A DNA stretch of 33,337 bases from Acidobacteriota bacterium (lineage in GTDB: Bacteria > Acidobacteriota > Terriglobia > Bryobacterales > Bryobacteraceae). How positions within the stretch are numbered: position 1 is the first letter of the stretch; the number at the start of each line of letters is the position of its first letter. The notes under the pieces were generated by a model that was given only the letters and a program-made list of their open reading frames with translations, made no database searches and had not been told where the DNA came from. The DNA lies in the NCBI GenBank assembly GCA_016201205.1, contig JACQDF010000128.1, positions 1 to 33,337 on the forward strand, read 5' to 3'. Shown here in pieces: positions 16,446-25,779 of this stretch. The position numbers were made by a program, and so were the translations under genes.

Positions 16446-16799
16446 ATGAGCCAGCCGGCCAGTGAGTATGTGGAGATTCGCGACGGCGGCTACTATGTGG
16501 CCGGAACCAGGATCGGCTTGGATGTGCTGGTCTGCAGCTTTCGCCTCGGCAAGTCTCCGGAAGCTATCCTTCAAGCCCACCCTTCCATCGGGTCATTGGC
16601 GAAAGTCTATGGAGCAATCGCCTTTATCTTGGAGAACCCTGGAGTGGTCGAAACCTATCTCAGAGATCAAGAAGCGCTTTGGGATAAACTGCGAGAAACG
16701 CACCCGCTGCCGCCAGAAGCCCTGAACGCTTCCAGCGCGCCAGAGGAGAGATGGCGCCAAAGTCTGCTTGAGGATTCGTTTTTGACCCAGACATTGTAA
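16446..16799 (+). CDS. DUF433 family protein (antitoxin-like), orphan
   Basis: A 117-residue protein whose first 75 residues match DUF433: EIRDGGYYVAGTRIGLDVLV followed by LGKSPEAILQAHPSIG. DUF433 is a small winged-helix-like domain that usually stands directly before a DUF5615 PIN-like gene and is thought to be its antitoxin. Here no DUF5615 gene follows; the next gene, 72 bases on, is a large kinase. The C-terminal 40 residues (VVETYLRDQEALWDKLRE onward) are longer than in the shortest family members. The ATG at 16446 has AGGA about 10 bases upstream. It may act alone as a DNA-binding protein or be a stranded antitoxin. Confidence 0.72.
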   Translation: MSQPASEYVEIRDGGYYVAGTRIGLDVLVCSFRLGKSPEAILQAHPSIGSLAKVYGAIAFILENPGVVETYLRDQEALWDKLRETHPLPPEALNASSAPEERWRQSLLEDSFLTQTL

Positions 16800-16871
16800 G
16801 GAGTCTGTGTCGAAGGTAGCCCGCGATCGAATCCTCTCTCGCCCTGCGAGATTCTGGCGTAGAATAAGCCC

Positions 16872-19572
16872 ATGCCTCTCACCATCGGCTCTCATCTGGG
16901 CCCGTACAAGATCGTTGCTTTGATCGGCTCGGGCGGCATGGGTGAGGTGTATCGCGCCACCGACACCAAACTGGGCCGCGATGTGGCGCTGAAAGTTTTG
17001 CACGACTCGTTCGCCCGGAACGCGGAGGGGTTGATGCGCTTCCACCGGGAGGCGCAGACGCTGGCCGCGCTGAATCATCCCAACATCGCCGCGATCCACG
17101 GGATGGAAGAAGCGGGCGGCGTGCGAGCGATCGTGATGGAGCTGGTCCCAGGGGCCCACGCTCGCTGAAAAAATCGCCGCCGGACCGCTCCCGCTCGAGG
17201 AAGCGCTCGCGATCGCACGGCAGATCGCCGATGCGCTCGAAGCGGCTCACGAGCGCGGCATCATGCACCGCGATCTGAAGCCGGCCAACGTCAAGATCAC
17301 GCCCGAGGGCGTGGTGAAGGTGCTGGATTTCGGCCTGCCGAAGGCGGCCGAGGAAGCCTCGACGCCGTCCGGCGATCCCTCGATGTCACCGACGCTGACC
17401 ATCGGGGCGACGCGCGCCGGAGTGATTCTGGGCACTGCCGCGTATATGGCTCCGGAGCAGGCGCACGGGCGGCCCGCCGACCGCCGTGCGGACATCTGGT
17501 CCTTCGGAGTAGTGCTGTACGAGATGCTGACGGGCAAGCAGATGTTCACAGGCGAGTCGATCTCGGAGGTGCTGGCCTCGGTTCTCAAGACGGACCCCGA
17601 TTGGGAAGCGCTGCCGGCTACGACGACGCCGCCGATCCGGAAGCTGTTACAGCGGCTGCTGACAAAGGATCGCAAACAACGGCTTCAGGCGATCGGCGAA
17701 GCGCGAATCGCGATCGAGCAATACCTGGCGGCGCCCGAGCCCGCAACGGCGGCTGCGTCACAATCGCCGAAATGGCGGTCCTGGATTTGGGCCACGGCGG
17801 GAGTCGCCATCGGACTGGCGCTGGCCTCGGCCGGCTGGTGGGCTGCCACACGCCCCGCCCCGCGGCCCCTGATGCGCCTGCACGTCGAATTGGGACCGGA
17901 CATCGAATTGTCGAGGTCGGTTGGCGGAGACGTCCTGGCTCTGTCGCCGGACGGCACGCGGTTCGCTATGACCGTGCGCGGTTCTGGCGGCAGGGCAAGT
18001 CTGGCGGCGCGCCTGCTCGACCAGACCCAGGTCACGCTGCTGTCCGGCACGGACAACGCCGGCAGCCCCTTCTTTTCCCCCGACAGCCAGTGGATTGCGT
18101 TTTTCGCCGATCGCAAGCTCAAGAAGGTGTCCGTACTGGGCGGAGCGCCGGTCACGTTGTGTGAGTCGGGCGCCGTCGCGCGTGGCGGAAGCTGGGGAGA
18201 CGATGGCAACATCATTGCGTCGCTCTCTACAACCGGCGGACTCTCCAGGATTCCGGACGGGGGAGGTGTGCCGGCGCCAGCCACGGAATTGAAGAAGGAT
18301 GAGCGGACACACCGCTGGCCGCAAGTGCTGCCCGGAAGCCAGGCGGTGTTGTTCACCGCGCACAGCGGTTCGAGCAATTATGACGACGCGAATATCGAAG
18401 TCCACTCGTTCAAGACGGGCGAGAGAAAGACCCTGCACCGCGGCGGCTACCATGCCCGCTATTTGCCCAGCGGGCGCCTTGTCTTCCTGCACAAGAGGAC
18501 GCTGTTCGCCGCGCCGTTCGACCCCGGCAAGCTGGCGCTGACGGGAGCGCCCGCTCCCGTGATTGAGGATGCCGGCGGCGGTTTCTCGTCGGGCGCGGCG
18601 GATTTTGATTCTTCACGGACCGGCCATTTTGCCTACCTTTCCGGCAGAATGACGCAGACCGGGTTGACCATCTCCTGGCTCGACGGCACGGGCAAGACAC
18701 AGCCGCTGCATCCGACTCCGGGACTCTATGCCTCTCCCAAGTTTTCGCCAGACGGGAAGCGGCTGGCTTTCTCGATGGATTCCGGCCAGGGAGCGGATAT
18801 CTGGGTGCGCGACATCGAGCGCGACACGCCCTCCCGCCTGAGTTTTCTTCCAGGCCGGAATGGTTACCCTGTGTGGACTCCGGATGGAAAGCACCTCGTC
18901 TTCCGGTCCTCCGGCCACGCAACCCCGGGGATCTACTGGATCCGTTCCGACGGCTCGGGTGAGCCGAGAAAGCTGACGGAGCTCGCCGCTTGGCCACATT
19001 CGTTCTCTCCCGACGGCAAGCGGCTGGCCATCACCGGGCAGGACTCGGGCCTTGATATTTTGACAGCGCCTCTGGAAGGCGACCCGGCCAGCCCCCGGCT
19101 GGGAAAGCCGGAACCCTTCGTGAAAACCCCGTTTAACGATGGTTATCCGGAGTTCTCGCCCGACGGACGCTGGATCGCATACGACTCGAATGAATCCGGG
19201 GCCAGCGAGGTGTACGTGCGGCCGTTTCCAGGTCCGGGCGGCAAGTGGCAGATTTCGACGGGCGGCGGCGCGCAGCCCATCTGGTCGCGCAACGGGCGCG
19301 AGCTGTTCTTCCGATCCGGAGACATGCGCCTGATGGTCGCCGATTACACCGCGAAGGGCGATTCCTTTGCCCGCGGCAAACCCCGCGTGTGGTCCGAGAG
19401 GCGTCTTCTCGATATGGGGCCTTATCCCCTATTCGATCTGACGCCGGACGGCAAGCGCTTCGCGGCCATGCTGGCGCAGCCGGAAACGGGCGAGCAGAAG
19501 CCGGTCACGCATCTGATGTTTCTCGTTAACTTCTTCGACGAGCTGCGCCGGCGAGTGCCGGCTGGGAGGTAA
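16872..19572 (+). CDS. Membrane serine/threonine protein kinase with PD40/TolB propeller, one frameshift
   Basis: A PknB-like kinase of about 899 residues if one frameshift is corrected. Kinase motifs are complete: glycine loop (IGSGGMGEVY), Lys41 in VALKVL, HRDLKPAN with Asp134, and DFG at 152-154 followed by an APEQ activation segment. One transmembrane helix (about residues 303-325) precedes a periplasmic PD40 beta-propeller with repeated SPDG motifs. The frame breaks at GGGG (17151-17154): with one G fewer the sequence reads on as LVPGPTLAEKI, the normal family sequence, whereas the actual frame stops at 17166-17168. It may be a real mutation, programmed slippage or a sequence error. If real, only kinase-dead products form. 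It converges with the TonB receptor gene ending 17 bases away. Confidence 0.88.
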
Positions 19573-19588
19573 GCCGCAGCTTGCGCAC

Positions 19589-22500
19589 TCACCAGATCAG
19601 CTTCACCGCAAGCTGCACATACCGCGGATAATTCGAGGCTCCGAACCCCACTGTCGCCTTGTCCACGCTTCCGAAACTCGTGCTCTCGGGGTTGTTGTTG
19701 AAGTTGGCGTTGTAGAACATGTACGTGTTGAACACGTTGAACCCCTCGGCGCGGAACTGCACGCTCACGCTCTCGGTGATCCTGGTCGTCTTGTTCAGCG
19801 ACACGTCCGCCACCGGCACGCTGTGCAGCCGCGTCCGGCCATCGCGGAAGGATGTAAACCTCGGCGCAAAGCGCGGCGTGATCAGGAAGTTGTACTCCGT
19901 GCAGCCGTAGGCCACGCTGAACGGCTGCATGGTGATGGTGTTGTTGTCATTCCACCGCGCCACGCATGGCTTCACCGCATAGACGCGCGGCGCCGGCCAG
20001 TCGATCTTGTCCAGCCGCGCCTCTTTCACGTACACCACGTTGCCCGGCAGATCCCACGGCCGGCCCGATTGCCATTGGAAGATCCAGGTGTTCTCCCAGC
20101 CGGAAAGCAGGCGGCTCCACACGCCATGCGACGTGTTCAGGTAGCGCCTGCCCTTGCCGACCGGCAACTGGTAGACGCTGCCCACGGTAAGCCGATGCGG
20201 CCGGTCCCATGTGTACAGGCCGCGCTGCATGATATTCTGCTGCACGTCGTTGAATCCGGTCTGCTCGATCATCTTCGAAAGGGTGTAGGTGCCGATCAGA
20301 TTCAGCCCTGCCCGTTGCCGCGTCTCCACTGTGATTTGCAGGGCGTTGTACCAGATGCCGCCGTCGTTGCGGGTCACTTCCGTGAGGCCGCCGAAGTGCG
20401 GGTACGGCAGCACATAACTGGATCGCGCAAGGGTCGGGCTGGTGTACAGGCTCGTCCCGCGGAAGGGCTCGAGGTTGAAGAACGGATTGTTCAGTCGCTC
20501 ATCGCAGTACACAGGGTTGCCGCCCTCCATCAGATTGCACTTCTTGCGGAAGTCGAGCGAATAATTGTTGAACGGGCGGCTGGTCTGAAGCTTCCGCGTG
20601 CGGTTGCCCACGTAGGACGCTTCCACTCTGACCCCGCGCAACAATTCATACTGGAAGCCGGCGGAAAACTGGTTGACATAAGGCAGCTCGAACTGCGGAT
20701 TCACGAAGTTGAATCCCCTTCCCAGGAAGGTGTAGGCGCCCACGCTCCCGCCCGGCGGCGTCTGGATGCCGTCCGGGAACGGGTTGCTGACCAGGTTCGG
20801 AAGAAATGTGCGCCCCCCGTCAAGCGAGTTGATCAGCGGTGTGCTGGTGCTGAAGCCGTTGGTTTGCAGGTAGTCGTTATTCGGGTTGATGTAGTAGCGG
20901 CCCCATCCGCCGCGCAGCACCAGCTTGCCGCTGAGCTGGTAGGCGGCCCCGACCCGCGGCTGGATCGCGGCCTTGTACGTATCGGCGGCAATCCGCGGCG
21001 CCTCGTTCACGCCGGCAAACAACAGGCTCCCTTTCAGTGCCGGCAGATCGGGAAACTGGGTGTGGCTCACCTGCCTGTCGACGGGATTCACGACATTGGC
21101 GTCAAACGATCGGTTCATGCGGTTGTAGCGCTCGTTGGCGGCGATGTTGAAATCCCAGCGCAGGCCCAGGTTGATGGTGAGTCGCGGGCTGACTTTCCAG
21201 TCGTCCTGGAGATAGGGCGCGAAATAGCGGTAGAGGAACGTCGGAAACAGGTTGTAATCCGAGCTGCCGCTCGACGGCGTGCCCAGCAGCCAGCTTGCGA
21301 TCGAGTTGCCGCTCAAGGCGTCGGCGCGGTTCCAGTCCCTTTGGGTGACGTTGCGAGCTCCGCCCAGCGTAAACGGGTTGCCAAAGTTGTTGGTGATGTA
21401 TTGAATCCAACGCATGTCCAGGCCGCCCTTGATGGTGTGCCCGGACTTGATCCAGGTTGCCGTCGGATGCAGCCCCCAGTTGTTGGTGATGTTCTTGGTC
21501 GGATAACGCCCCAGGCCGATGTAGTTCTCAAACGAGTAGACGCCGAAATGAGGCGTGTGCGGGATCTGCCCGGCCAGCGGCTTCGGGAAGCCCAGCGTGG
21601 TGATGTCGAAACCCTCGTTGCCCTTCATGAGGTTCGCTTCGACAAAGCGGTTGAACGAAAGACGCCAGTTCACAATCAGCGCCGGCCGCAGAGTGCTCAC
21701 CCAGTCCAGAACCTCGGCGTAGTTGATTCGGCGGTGCCGGTAGTACCCCTGGTGGCCCGGCACTTCCTTCAAGCCGTTGTCGGTGCGCTCCTGGAAGCGG
21801 TCGTTGTTGGCGTGCCGGAAGAACAGGCGGTGTTTGGCGCCGATGTTCTGATCCACTTTGGCCACGATGTTGAAGAAGCCGTCGAGCTGGATCTGGTCGC
21901 CGCCGGGCACAAACAGGTTCTGCTGCGCGTAGCCGGCGCCCGGCGTCGTCGTGTTGGGCTTGGGCATGTAGTCGAGGATCTTCCTGGCGATCGGGTTGAT
22001 GCGGCCCCGGGGAACAGCGTTGCCGGCGAACGGATCCCGCACCCATGTGCCGTTCACATCGCGCCCGGTCACCGGATCGTACACTGCGATGCGCCTGCCC
22101 TGGCCGTCCACCAGCTTGCTGAAATCGCCATCGAGCATCTCCGGCGCCGGCGCCGACAGATTCAGCGGGCCGGGCGTCCCCTCGCGATAGCCCTCGTAGT
22201 TGAACATGAAGAACGTCCTGTTGCGACCGTTGTACAGCTTGGGGAGGTAGACCGGACCGTCGAGCAGGAAACCGTATTGATCCAGATAGTGGCCCGCTCG
22301 TTCGGCGCCACGGGCGTTGTTCTGAAACGAGTTCGCGTCCCAACCGTTGCGGCGGGCGAACTCGTACACCGTGCCATGCAGCGTATTGGTTCCGCTCTTG
22401 AGCGATACATTGATGATCCCGCCGCCGGTGTGCCCGTACTGCGCATCATAGGAGTTGGTCTGGATCTTGAACTCCTGCACGGAATCCACCGGCGGAACCA

Positions 22501-23116
22501 GGGCGATGTTATTTCCGCCGCCTTGCGCGTTGTTGGGAGCGCCATCGAGCAGAAATTCGTTGTTGCGGTTCTGGCTGCCATTGATGCTCCAGTCGGCGAT
22601 CGCTCCGTTGTCGAAGGGGCGCTGGTAGATCTGGTTGCCGTTGAAATTCACGCCTGCCACCAGCATCGACAGCATGAACGGATTGCGCGCATTCAGTGGA
22701 AACTCGCGCACCTGCTCGTTGTCGATGACCGCGCCGCGGTCGGACTTGGCCGTCTCGAGCAGCGGCGTCTCCGCCGTCACGGTCACCTGGTCAGTGACGC
22801 TGCCCACTTCCAGCACTGCGTTCACAGCCGCCGTCTGGCCGACGTTCAGCACCAGCCCCGCCCGCGTGTGCGCCTTGAAGCCGGCCACCTGCACCGACAG
22901 CGTGTACGTGCCGGGACGCAGCAACGGCGCGGTGTAATCGCCTTGCGAATCGGTCACCGCCAGCGTGGTTTCATTCGTCTCGACGTTCTTGATCTGCACC
23001 GTCGCGTTTGGCACAGCCGCGTTCGACGAATCGGTGATCCGGCCTGTAACAGTGGCACGAAACTCCTGCCCAGCGGCCCCCGCCGCCAGAAGCATCAAGC
23101 AAAGCATTCGCCTCAT
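19589..23116 (-). CDS. TonB-dependent receptor, Oar-like, with carboxypeptidase-regulatory N-domain
   Basis: A 1175-residue outer-membrane receptor. A signal peptide (MRMLCLMLLAAGAAG-like, first 17 residues) leads into a CarboxypepD_reg domain (ATVTGRITDSSNAAVPNATV), a plug (about 110-240, containing REFPLNARNPFMLSMLVAG) and a long beta-barrel ending in tryptophan (LAVKLIW). It shares its architecture with the 3399-6596 receptor but is clearly a different subfamily. The ATG at 23116 follows GGAGG with a good spacing. It appears monocistronic: the upstream neighbour is a divergent broken protease gene starting fewer than 30 bases away, leaving almost no room for a promoter unless it lies inside that remnant. 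The ligand is unknown. Confidence 0.92.
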   Translation of the reverse strand: MRRMLCLMLLAAGAAGQEFRATVTGRITDSSNAAVPNATVQIKNVETNETTLAVTDSQGDYTAPLLRPGTYTLSVQVAGFKAHTRAGLVLNVGQTAAVNAVLEVGSVTDQVTVTAETPLLETAKSDRGAVIDNEQVREFPLNARNPFMLSMLVAGVNFNGNQIYQRPFDNGAIADWSINGSQNRNNEFLLDGAPNNAQGGGNNIALVPPVDSVQEFKIQTNSYDAQYGHTGGGIINVSLKSGTNTLHGTVYEFARRNGWDANSFQNNARGAERAGHYLDQYGFLLDGPVYLPKLYNGRNRTFFMFNYEGYREGTPGPLNLSAPAPEMLDGDFSKLVDGQGRRIAVYDPVTGRDVNGTWVRDPFAGNAVPRGRINPIARKILDYMPKPNTTTPGAGYAQQNLFVPGGDQIQLDGFFNIVAKVDQNIGAKHRLFFRHANNDRFQERTDNGLKEVPGHQGYYRHRRINYAEVLDWVSTLRPALIVNWRLSFNRFVEANLMKGNEGFDITTLGFPKPLAGQIPHTPHFGVYSFENYIGLGRYPTKNITNNWGLHPTATWIKSGHTIKGGLDMRWIQYITNNFGNPFTLGGARNVTQRDWNRADALSGNSIASWLLGTPSSGSSDYNLFPTFLYRYFAPYLQDDWKVSPRLTINLGLRWDFNIAANERYNRMNRSFDANVVNPVDRQVSHTQFPDLPALKGSLLFAGVNEAPRIAADTYKAAIQPRVGAAYQLSGKLVLRGGWGRYYINPNNDYLQTNGFSTSTPLINSLDGGRTFLPNLVSNPFPDGIQTPPGGSVGAYTFLGRGFNFVNPQFELPYVNQFSAGFQYELLRGVRVEASYVGNRTRKLQTSRPFNNYSLDFRKKCNLMEGGNPVYCDERLNNPFFNLEPFRGTSLYTSPTLARSSYVLPYPHFGGLTEVTRNDGGIWYNALQITVETRQRAGLNLIGTYTLSKMIEQTGFNDVQQNIMQRGLYTWDRPHRLTVGSVYQLPVGKGRRYLNTSHGVWSRLLSGWENTWIFQWQSGRPWDLPGNVVYVKEARLDKIDWPAPRVYAVKPCVARWNDNNTITMQPFSVAYGCTEYNFLITPRFAPRFTSFRDGRTRLHSVPVADVSLNKTTRITESVSVQFRAEGFNVFNTYMFYNANFNNNPESTSFGSVDKATVGFGASNYPRYVQLAVKLIW

Positions 23117-23143
23117 TGGAGCCTCCTTCCTGTCTCACTGGTT

Positions 23144-24008
23144 TTGTTGATCTTGACACAGCCGGGCGGCGGAGACAATCCTACGTGGGCCATCACGACA
23201 TTCGGGCCGGATCCGAACAACCCGCTCTACGCCTCTCCCGGCGCGGGTCCACACAGCGGAGTCGCCCGCCTGCTACTCGACTTCAGTGGATCCCTCTTCG
23301 GATGCTCGGGGAGTCTGCTTTCCACCGGGATGCACATTCTGACGGCTGCGAATTGCGTGACCAGTTTCGTAGGCGCGCCGCTGCCGGACTCGGGCACTGC
23401 CCGGTTCGTTACGGCTTCGGGAACCACCGACATCGCGATCGTCATGTACCGGGTCTTCCCTGGGTGGGGCGGCGACCTGTTCTCCGGCACGGACTTGGCG
23501 GTGGTGTTCCTCGCCGCGATGGCGCCGGCGCGACCGGGCCCACGTTGGGATTCGGCACGCGCCGCCGGGGCCTGAACCGGATCGACTCGCAGGGCGATTT
23601 CTTCGCCGGGATCTCGGCTAACATCCTGATGGGCGACTTTGACAATGGCGTGGCCACCAACGATGCCTTTGGCTTCTCCGGGCTCCCCAACCTCGGCTTG
23701 GGCATTGACGAGGTCGACATCGCGTCGGGCGACCAGGGAGGTCCCACTTTCCTTGCGGGCCGGATAGCGGGCGTCCACTCATTCGGTGCGTCGTTCGGCA
23801 TCTGCCCGCCGGATATCGTGACACCCGCGAACCTCCAAGGCGCGCCCGGCTGTAAGCTGGACTCGATCTTCGGCGAGTTCTTTGGTGACACGCGCGTGTC
23901 GTGTTCCAGGCTTTCGTGGACAACGCCATCCCGGAACCCGGCTCGGTGTCGCTGCTGGGGAGCGAGTTGCTCGCGCTGGCCGCCTTGGCTTGGCGCCGCC
24001 GCTCGTGA
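23144..24008 (+). pseudogene. Trypsin-like serine protease with PEP-CTERM tail, frameshifted
   Basis: Three frames must be joined to read one protein. The first (to about 23530) gives TWAITTFGPDPNNPLY, CSGSLLSTGMHILTAANCV and the strand with GTDLAVVFLA. The second (about 23535-23890) gives GPTLGFGTRRRGLNRIDSQG, then DIASGDQGGPTFLAG. The third gives a PEP-CTERM sorting tail (AIPEPGSVSLLG, then LALAALAWRRRS) ending in TGA at 24006-24008. The catalytic histidine region reads TAAN instead of the usual TAAH, while the serine region is DQGGPT, so the GDSGGP serine is also changed. No ATG starts the first frame; TTG 23144 is the best placed. Two frameshifts, a missing start and altered catalytic residues make this a pseudogene. 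Confidence 0.75.
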
Positions 24009-24063
24009 TTTTGCCCAAGCGCCCTCGCCTGCAACTTTTGGGAAAGCCACGGGAGGGTGAACA

Positions 24064-24507
24064 ATGCATCCAAAGAATAAACAGCATCTGGAGGCGCGCG
24101 TTGTCCGCGCGGCGGAAGCCGCTCTGGCGGCTCGCGGCTACGTCAGCGCGATTGACGTCCTGACCGGAACGGGGATGCTGGCGCTCACGCGTTTGCAAGA
24201 CTGGCGCAAAGGCAGGGTTGACTTCCTGGAACGGGTGATTCAGGGCAACCTCAAGAAGATCTCGCTTGCCATGTCCATGTTCCGGCGCTGGGCGCGGACC
24301 AACGGCCTCAAGCCCAGTGAAACCGGCTACGTACGCCACACCCGCGGCGGAACCTTGAAGCTGCGATTCAGCAAGAGCGGTGATCCCGGTATTGAAAAGA
24401 GCTACCGTACTCACTACATTTCGGCTGAGCTGTCGCAGCGCAAACGCCAATCACCTTCGCGGGATGATCCTGAAAACCCTGTCCCGAGCTCCCTGGGCGC
24501 AGAGTGA
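24064..24507 (+). CDS. Hypothetical basic protein
   Basis: A 147-residue basic protein I cannot assign to a named family. The ATG at 24064 has an excellent GGAGG 8 bases upstream, which supports expression. The first 70 residues look helical (LEARVVRAAEAALAARGYVS, then a tryptophan-containing WRKGRVDFLERVIQGNLKKI), the middle has FRRWARTNGLKPSE, and a KLRFSKSGDPGIEKSYRTHY segment follows. The pattern suggests a compact nucleic-acid-binding or adaptor protein, but that is only an impression from charge and helix pattern. The last 30 residues are polar and probably disordered. It stands alone between the broken protease and a toxin-antitoxin pair. Confidence 0.65.
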   Translation: MHPKNKQHLEARVVRAAEAALAARGYVSAIDVLTGTGMLALTRLQDWRKGRVDFLERVIQGNLKKISLAMSMFRRWARTNGLKPSETGYVRHTRGGTLKLRFSKSGDPGIEKSYRTHYISAELSQRKRQSPSRDDPENPVPSSLGAE

Positions 24508-24611
24508 TCCATCACAATCTCCAGCCCTGCCTTGTCGCTGAATTGCTGCCAGGTAGTATTTCCAGGTGCGGTTCCGGGCGGCGTTGCTCCCTCCGCTGCG
24601 GGCACCGATTC

Positions 24612-24629
24612 TTCGAGCACAAGCTCGAA
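24612..24629. repeat. 7-bp perfect inverted repeat
   Basis: TTCGAGC (24612-24618) and GCTCGAA (24623-24629) pair across a 4-base loop in the gap between the hypothetical gene and the AbrB-type antitoxin gene. No T tract follows on either strand, so it is not a classical terminator. It may be a protein-binding site. Confidence 0.4.
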
Positions 24630-24658
24630 ACCTGAAACGGCGCAGCAGTGGAGTGGCC

Positions 24659-24686
24659 TTCACAGATCCCGTCGGGATGCTATGCT
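24659..24686 (+). promoter_or_regulatory. Promoter with internal operator of the AbrB-RelE type pair
   Basis: TTCACA (24659-24664) and TATGCT (24681-24686) form a -35/-10 pair with a 16-base spacer. The spacer contains a perfect palindrome, ATCCCG-T-CGGGAT (24666-24678). A protein bound there would block RNA polymerase, fitting autorepression by the antitoxin encoded 36 bases downstream. Confidence 0.6.
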
Positions 24687-24721
24687 ACCAGTGCGAGCTC
24701 ATCCACGCGCTTGAGCCTTAA

Positions 24722-25057
24722 ATGTCTTCCAAGTCCATGACCATCACCGTTACTAACGACATCCAACGGCTGTTGCCAACCCGCGTCCGCCGCCAGGCCG
24801 GCATCAAAGCCGGCGACGAGTTGGAAGTACAGGTGAGTGGCGGCATCGTCACTCTGATCCCCAAGCTCCCCGCGGGCGACGACGAATACACGCCCGAGCA
24901 GCGCCGCGTCATTGACGCGCAAATTGCCGAGGGTCTTGAGGATGTCAAGAAGGGGCGGCTCCACGGGCCTTTTGAAACCCACGAAGAGATGATCAAATTC
25001 CTGCACAGTCGAGCCAGGAAATCCGCCCCAAGAAAATCACCCGGCAAAACACGATGA
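24722..25057 (+). CDS. AbrB/MazE-type antitoxin
   Basis: A 111-residue protein with an N-terminal SpoVT-AbrB swapped-hairpin domain (about residues 6-50: MTITVTNDIQRLLPTRVRRQ, then AGIKAGDELEVQVSGGIVTL). A charged, probably unfolded C-terminal half (about 55-111) would wrap the toxin. AbrB-type antitoxins bind their own promoter as dimers; a perfect palindrome lies in the promoter just upstream. Its stop overlaps the toxin's start by 4 bases (ATGA), so the two are translated together. The start could also be the ATG six codons in, directly before the domain. The pairing of an AbrB-type antitoxin with a RelE/ParE toxin is clear from the arrangement. Confidence 0.87.
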   Translation: MSSKSMTITVTNDIQRLLPTRVRRQAGIKAGDELEVQVSGGIVTLIPKLPAGDDEYTPEQRRVIDAQIAEGLEDVKKGRLHGPFETHEEMIKFLHSRARKSAPRKSPGKTR

Positions 25058-25299
25058 AGCGCCAGCTCACGGAGAGGGCGGCCCAGGATTATGAAGAAGC
25101 ACCCACCGCAGTCCAGAAAGCCTTTGACAAGCAGATGAGGTTTCTCGCCCTGAACTTGCGCCACCCCTCCATCCAAGCCAAGAAGATTGATGAAAGAAAC
25201 GATGTCTGGCAAGGCCGTGTCACCAAGGATTGGCGGTTCTATTTCAAGATCGTTCGCGATACGTACACGATGGTAAGAATCGTTCCGCATCCCAAGTAA
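25054..25299 (+). CDS. RelE/ParE-family toxin
   Basis: An 81-residue protein of typical RelE/ParE length and order. A helical N-terminal half (LTERAAQDYEEAPTAVQKAF) is followed by beta strands with the family pattern KIDERNDVWQGRVTKDWRFY and FKIVRDTYTMVRIVPHP. The arginines in GRVTKDWRFYFK are those usually involved in mRNA cleavage by RelE-type toxins, although ParE-type gyrase poisons share the fold; sequence alone does not decide. It overlaps the antitoxin stop (ATGA). Both genes appear intact, so the module may be active. Confidence 0.86.
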   Translation: MKRQLTERAAQDYEEAPTAVQKAFDKQMRFLALNLRHPSIQAKKIDERNDVWQGRVTKDWRFYFKIVRDTYTMVRIVPHPK

Positions 25300-25640
25300 C
25301 AGCTCCGCACATTGGCGATTGCGCCATGACCATCACACCCTAAGATTTAGACACCCTCCACTTGCGCCTATGCGCCGGCTTTTCATGTAGCCCCTTCGGT
25401 GACTGCTGGGACGAGGCCGTGAACAACCTAGCCGACGAGATTGGCGGCCGCCAAGGGACACTTCGAAGCGGTAGTCCCTGTAAGACGTCCTCTTGCCGCG
25501 AAGCCAGAGTCGTCTTCGCCTGCGTACAGTTTCGTTCTCGCAAACGCGATTTCATGTTCGATTCGGCGCGAGCCGTTCCCCTCTTGCCCAAGCGCCCCTG
25601 CCGCCAAGTTTTGTCGATCTCGTTCTCGGACTGGCCGGGG
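25300..25640. other. Gene-poor gap with decayed sequence
   Basis: No intact gene. Several short frames run through it without recognisable motifs. It lies downstream, on the minus strand, of a DUF433 fragment and may include what is left of that gene's 3' part and of a partner toxin gene, but I could not recognise a DUF5615 domain in any frame. Confidence 0.4.
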
Positions 25641-25733
25641 CGCGAGGAGTTCGAGAATGAATTCGACGGCGAGACGCGTCCCTCGGATCACTGGTTTGCC
25701 GGCCAGGACCTCATGCACGTGCACGAGCGGTTC
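25641..25733 (-). pseudogene. DUF433 antitoxin fragment
   Basis: About 31 codons encode a clear DUF433 core (VHEVLAGKPVIRGTRLAVEF, then ILELLA). Immediately afterwards the frame breaks: the next family segment (GQSENEI, normally GxSxEEIL) lies in the +1 frame. The frame then loses similarity, and no good start codon is visible upstream. This is the second DUF433 sequence in the window; the one at 16446-16799 is intact. Confidence 0.62.
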
Positions 25734-25779
25734 CTGTGCAAGGAGACATCGAGCCCGTGATATGATAGACTGCTTGGCC

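Noticed and set aside
19823..23143. A plus-strand open frame of more than 1000 codons
   Set aside because: It is the antisense of the 19589-23116 TonB receptor gene; the product has no motifs and is an effect of GC-rich codon use. Only its last part, beyond 23143, is real protease sequence.
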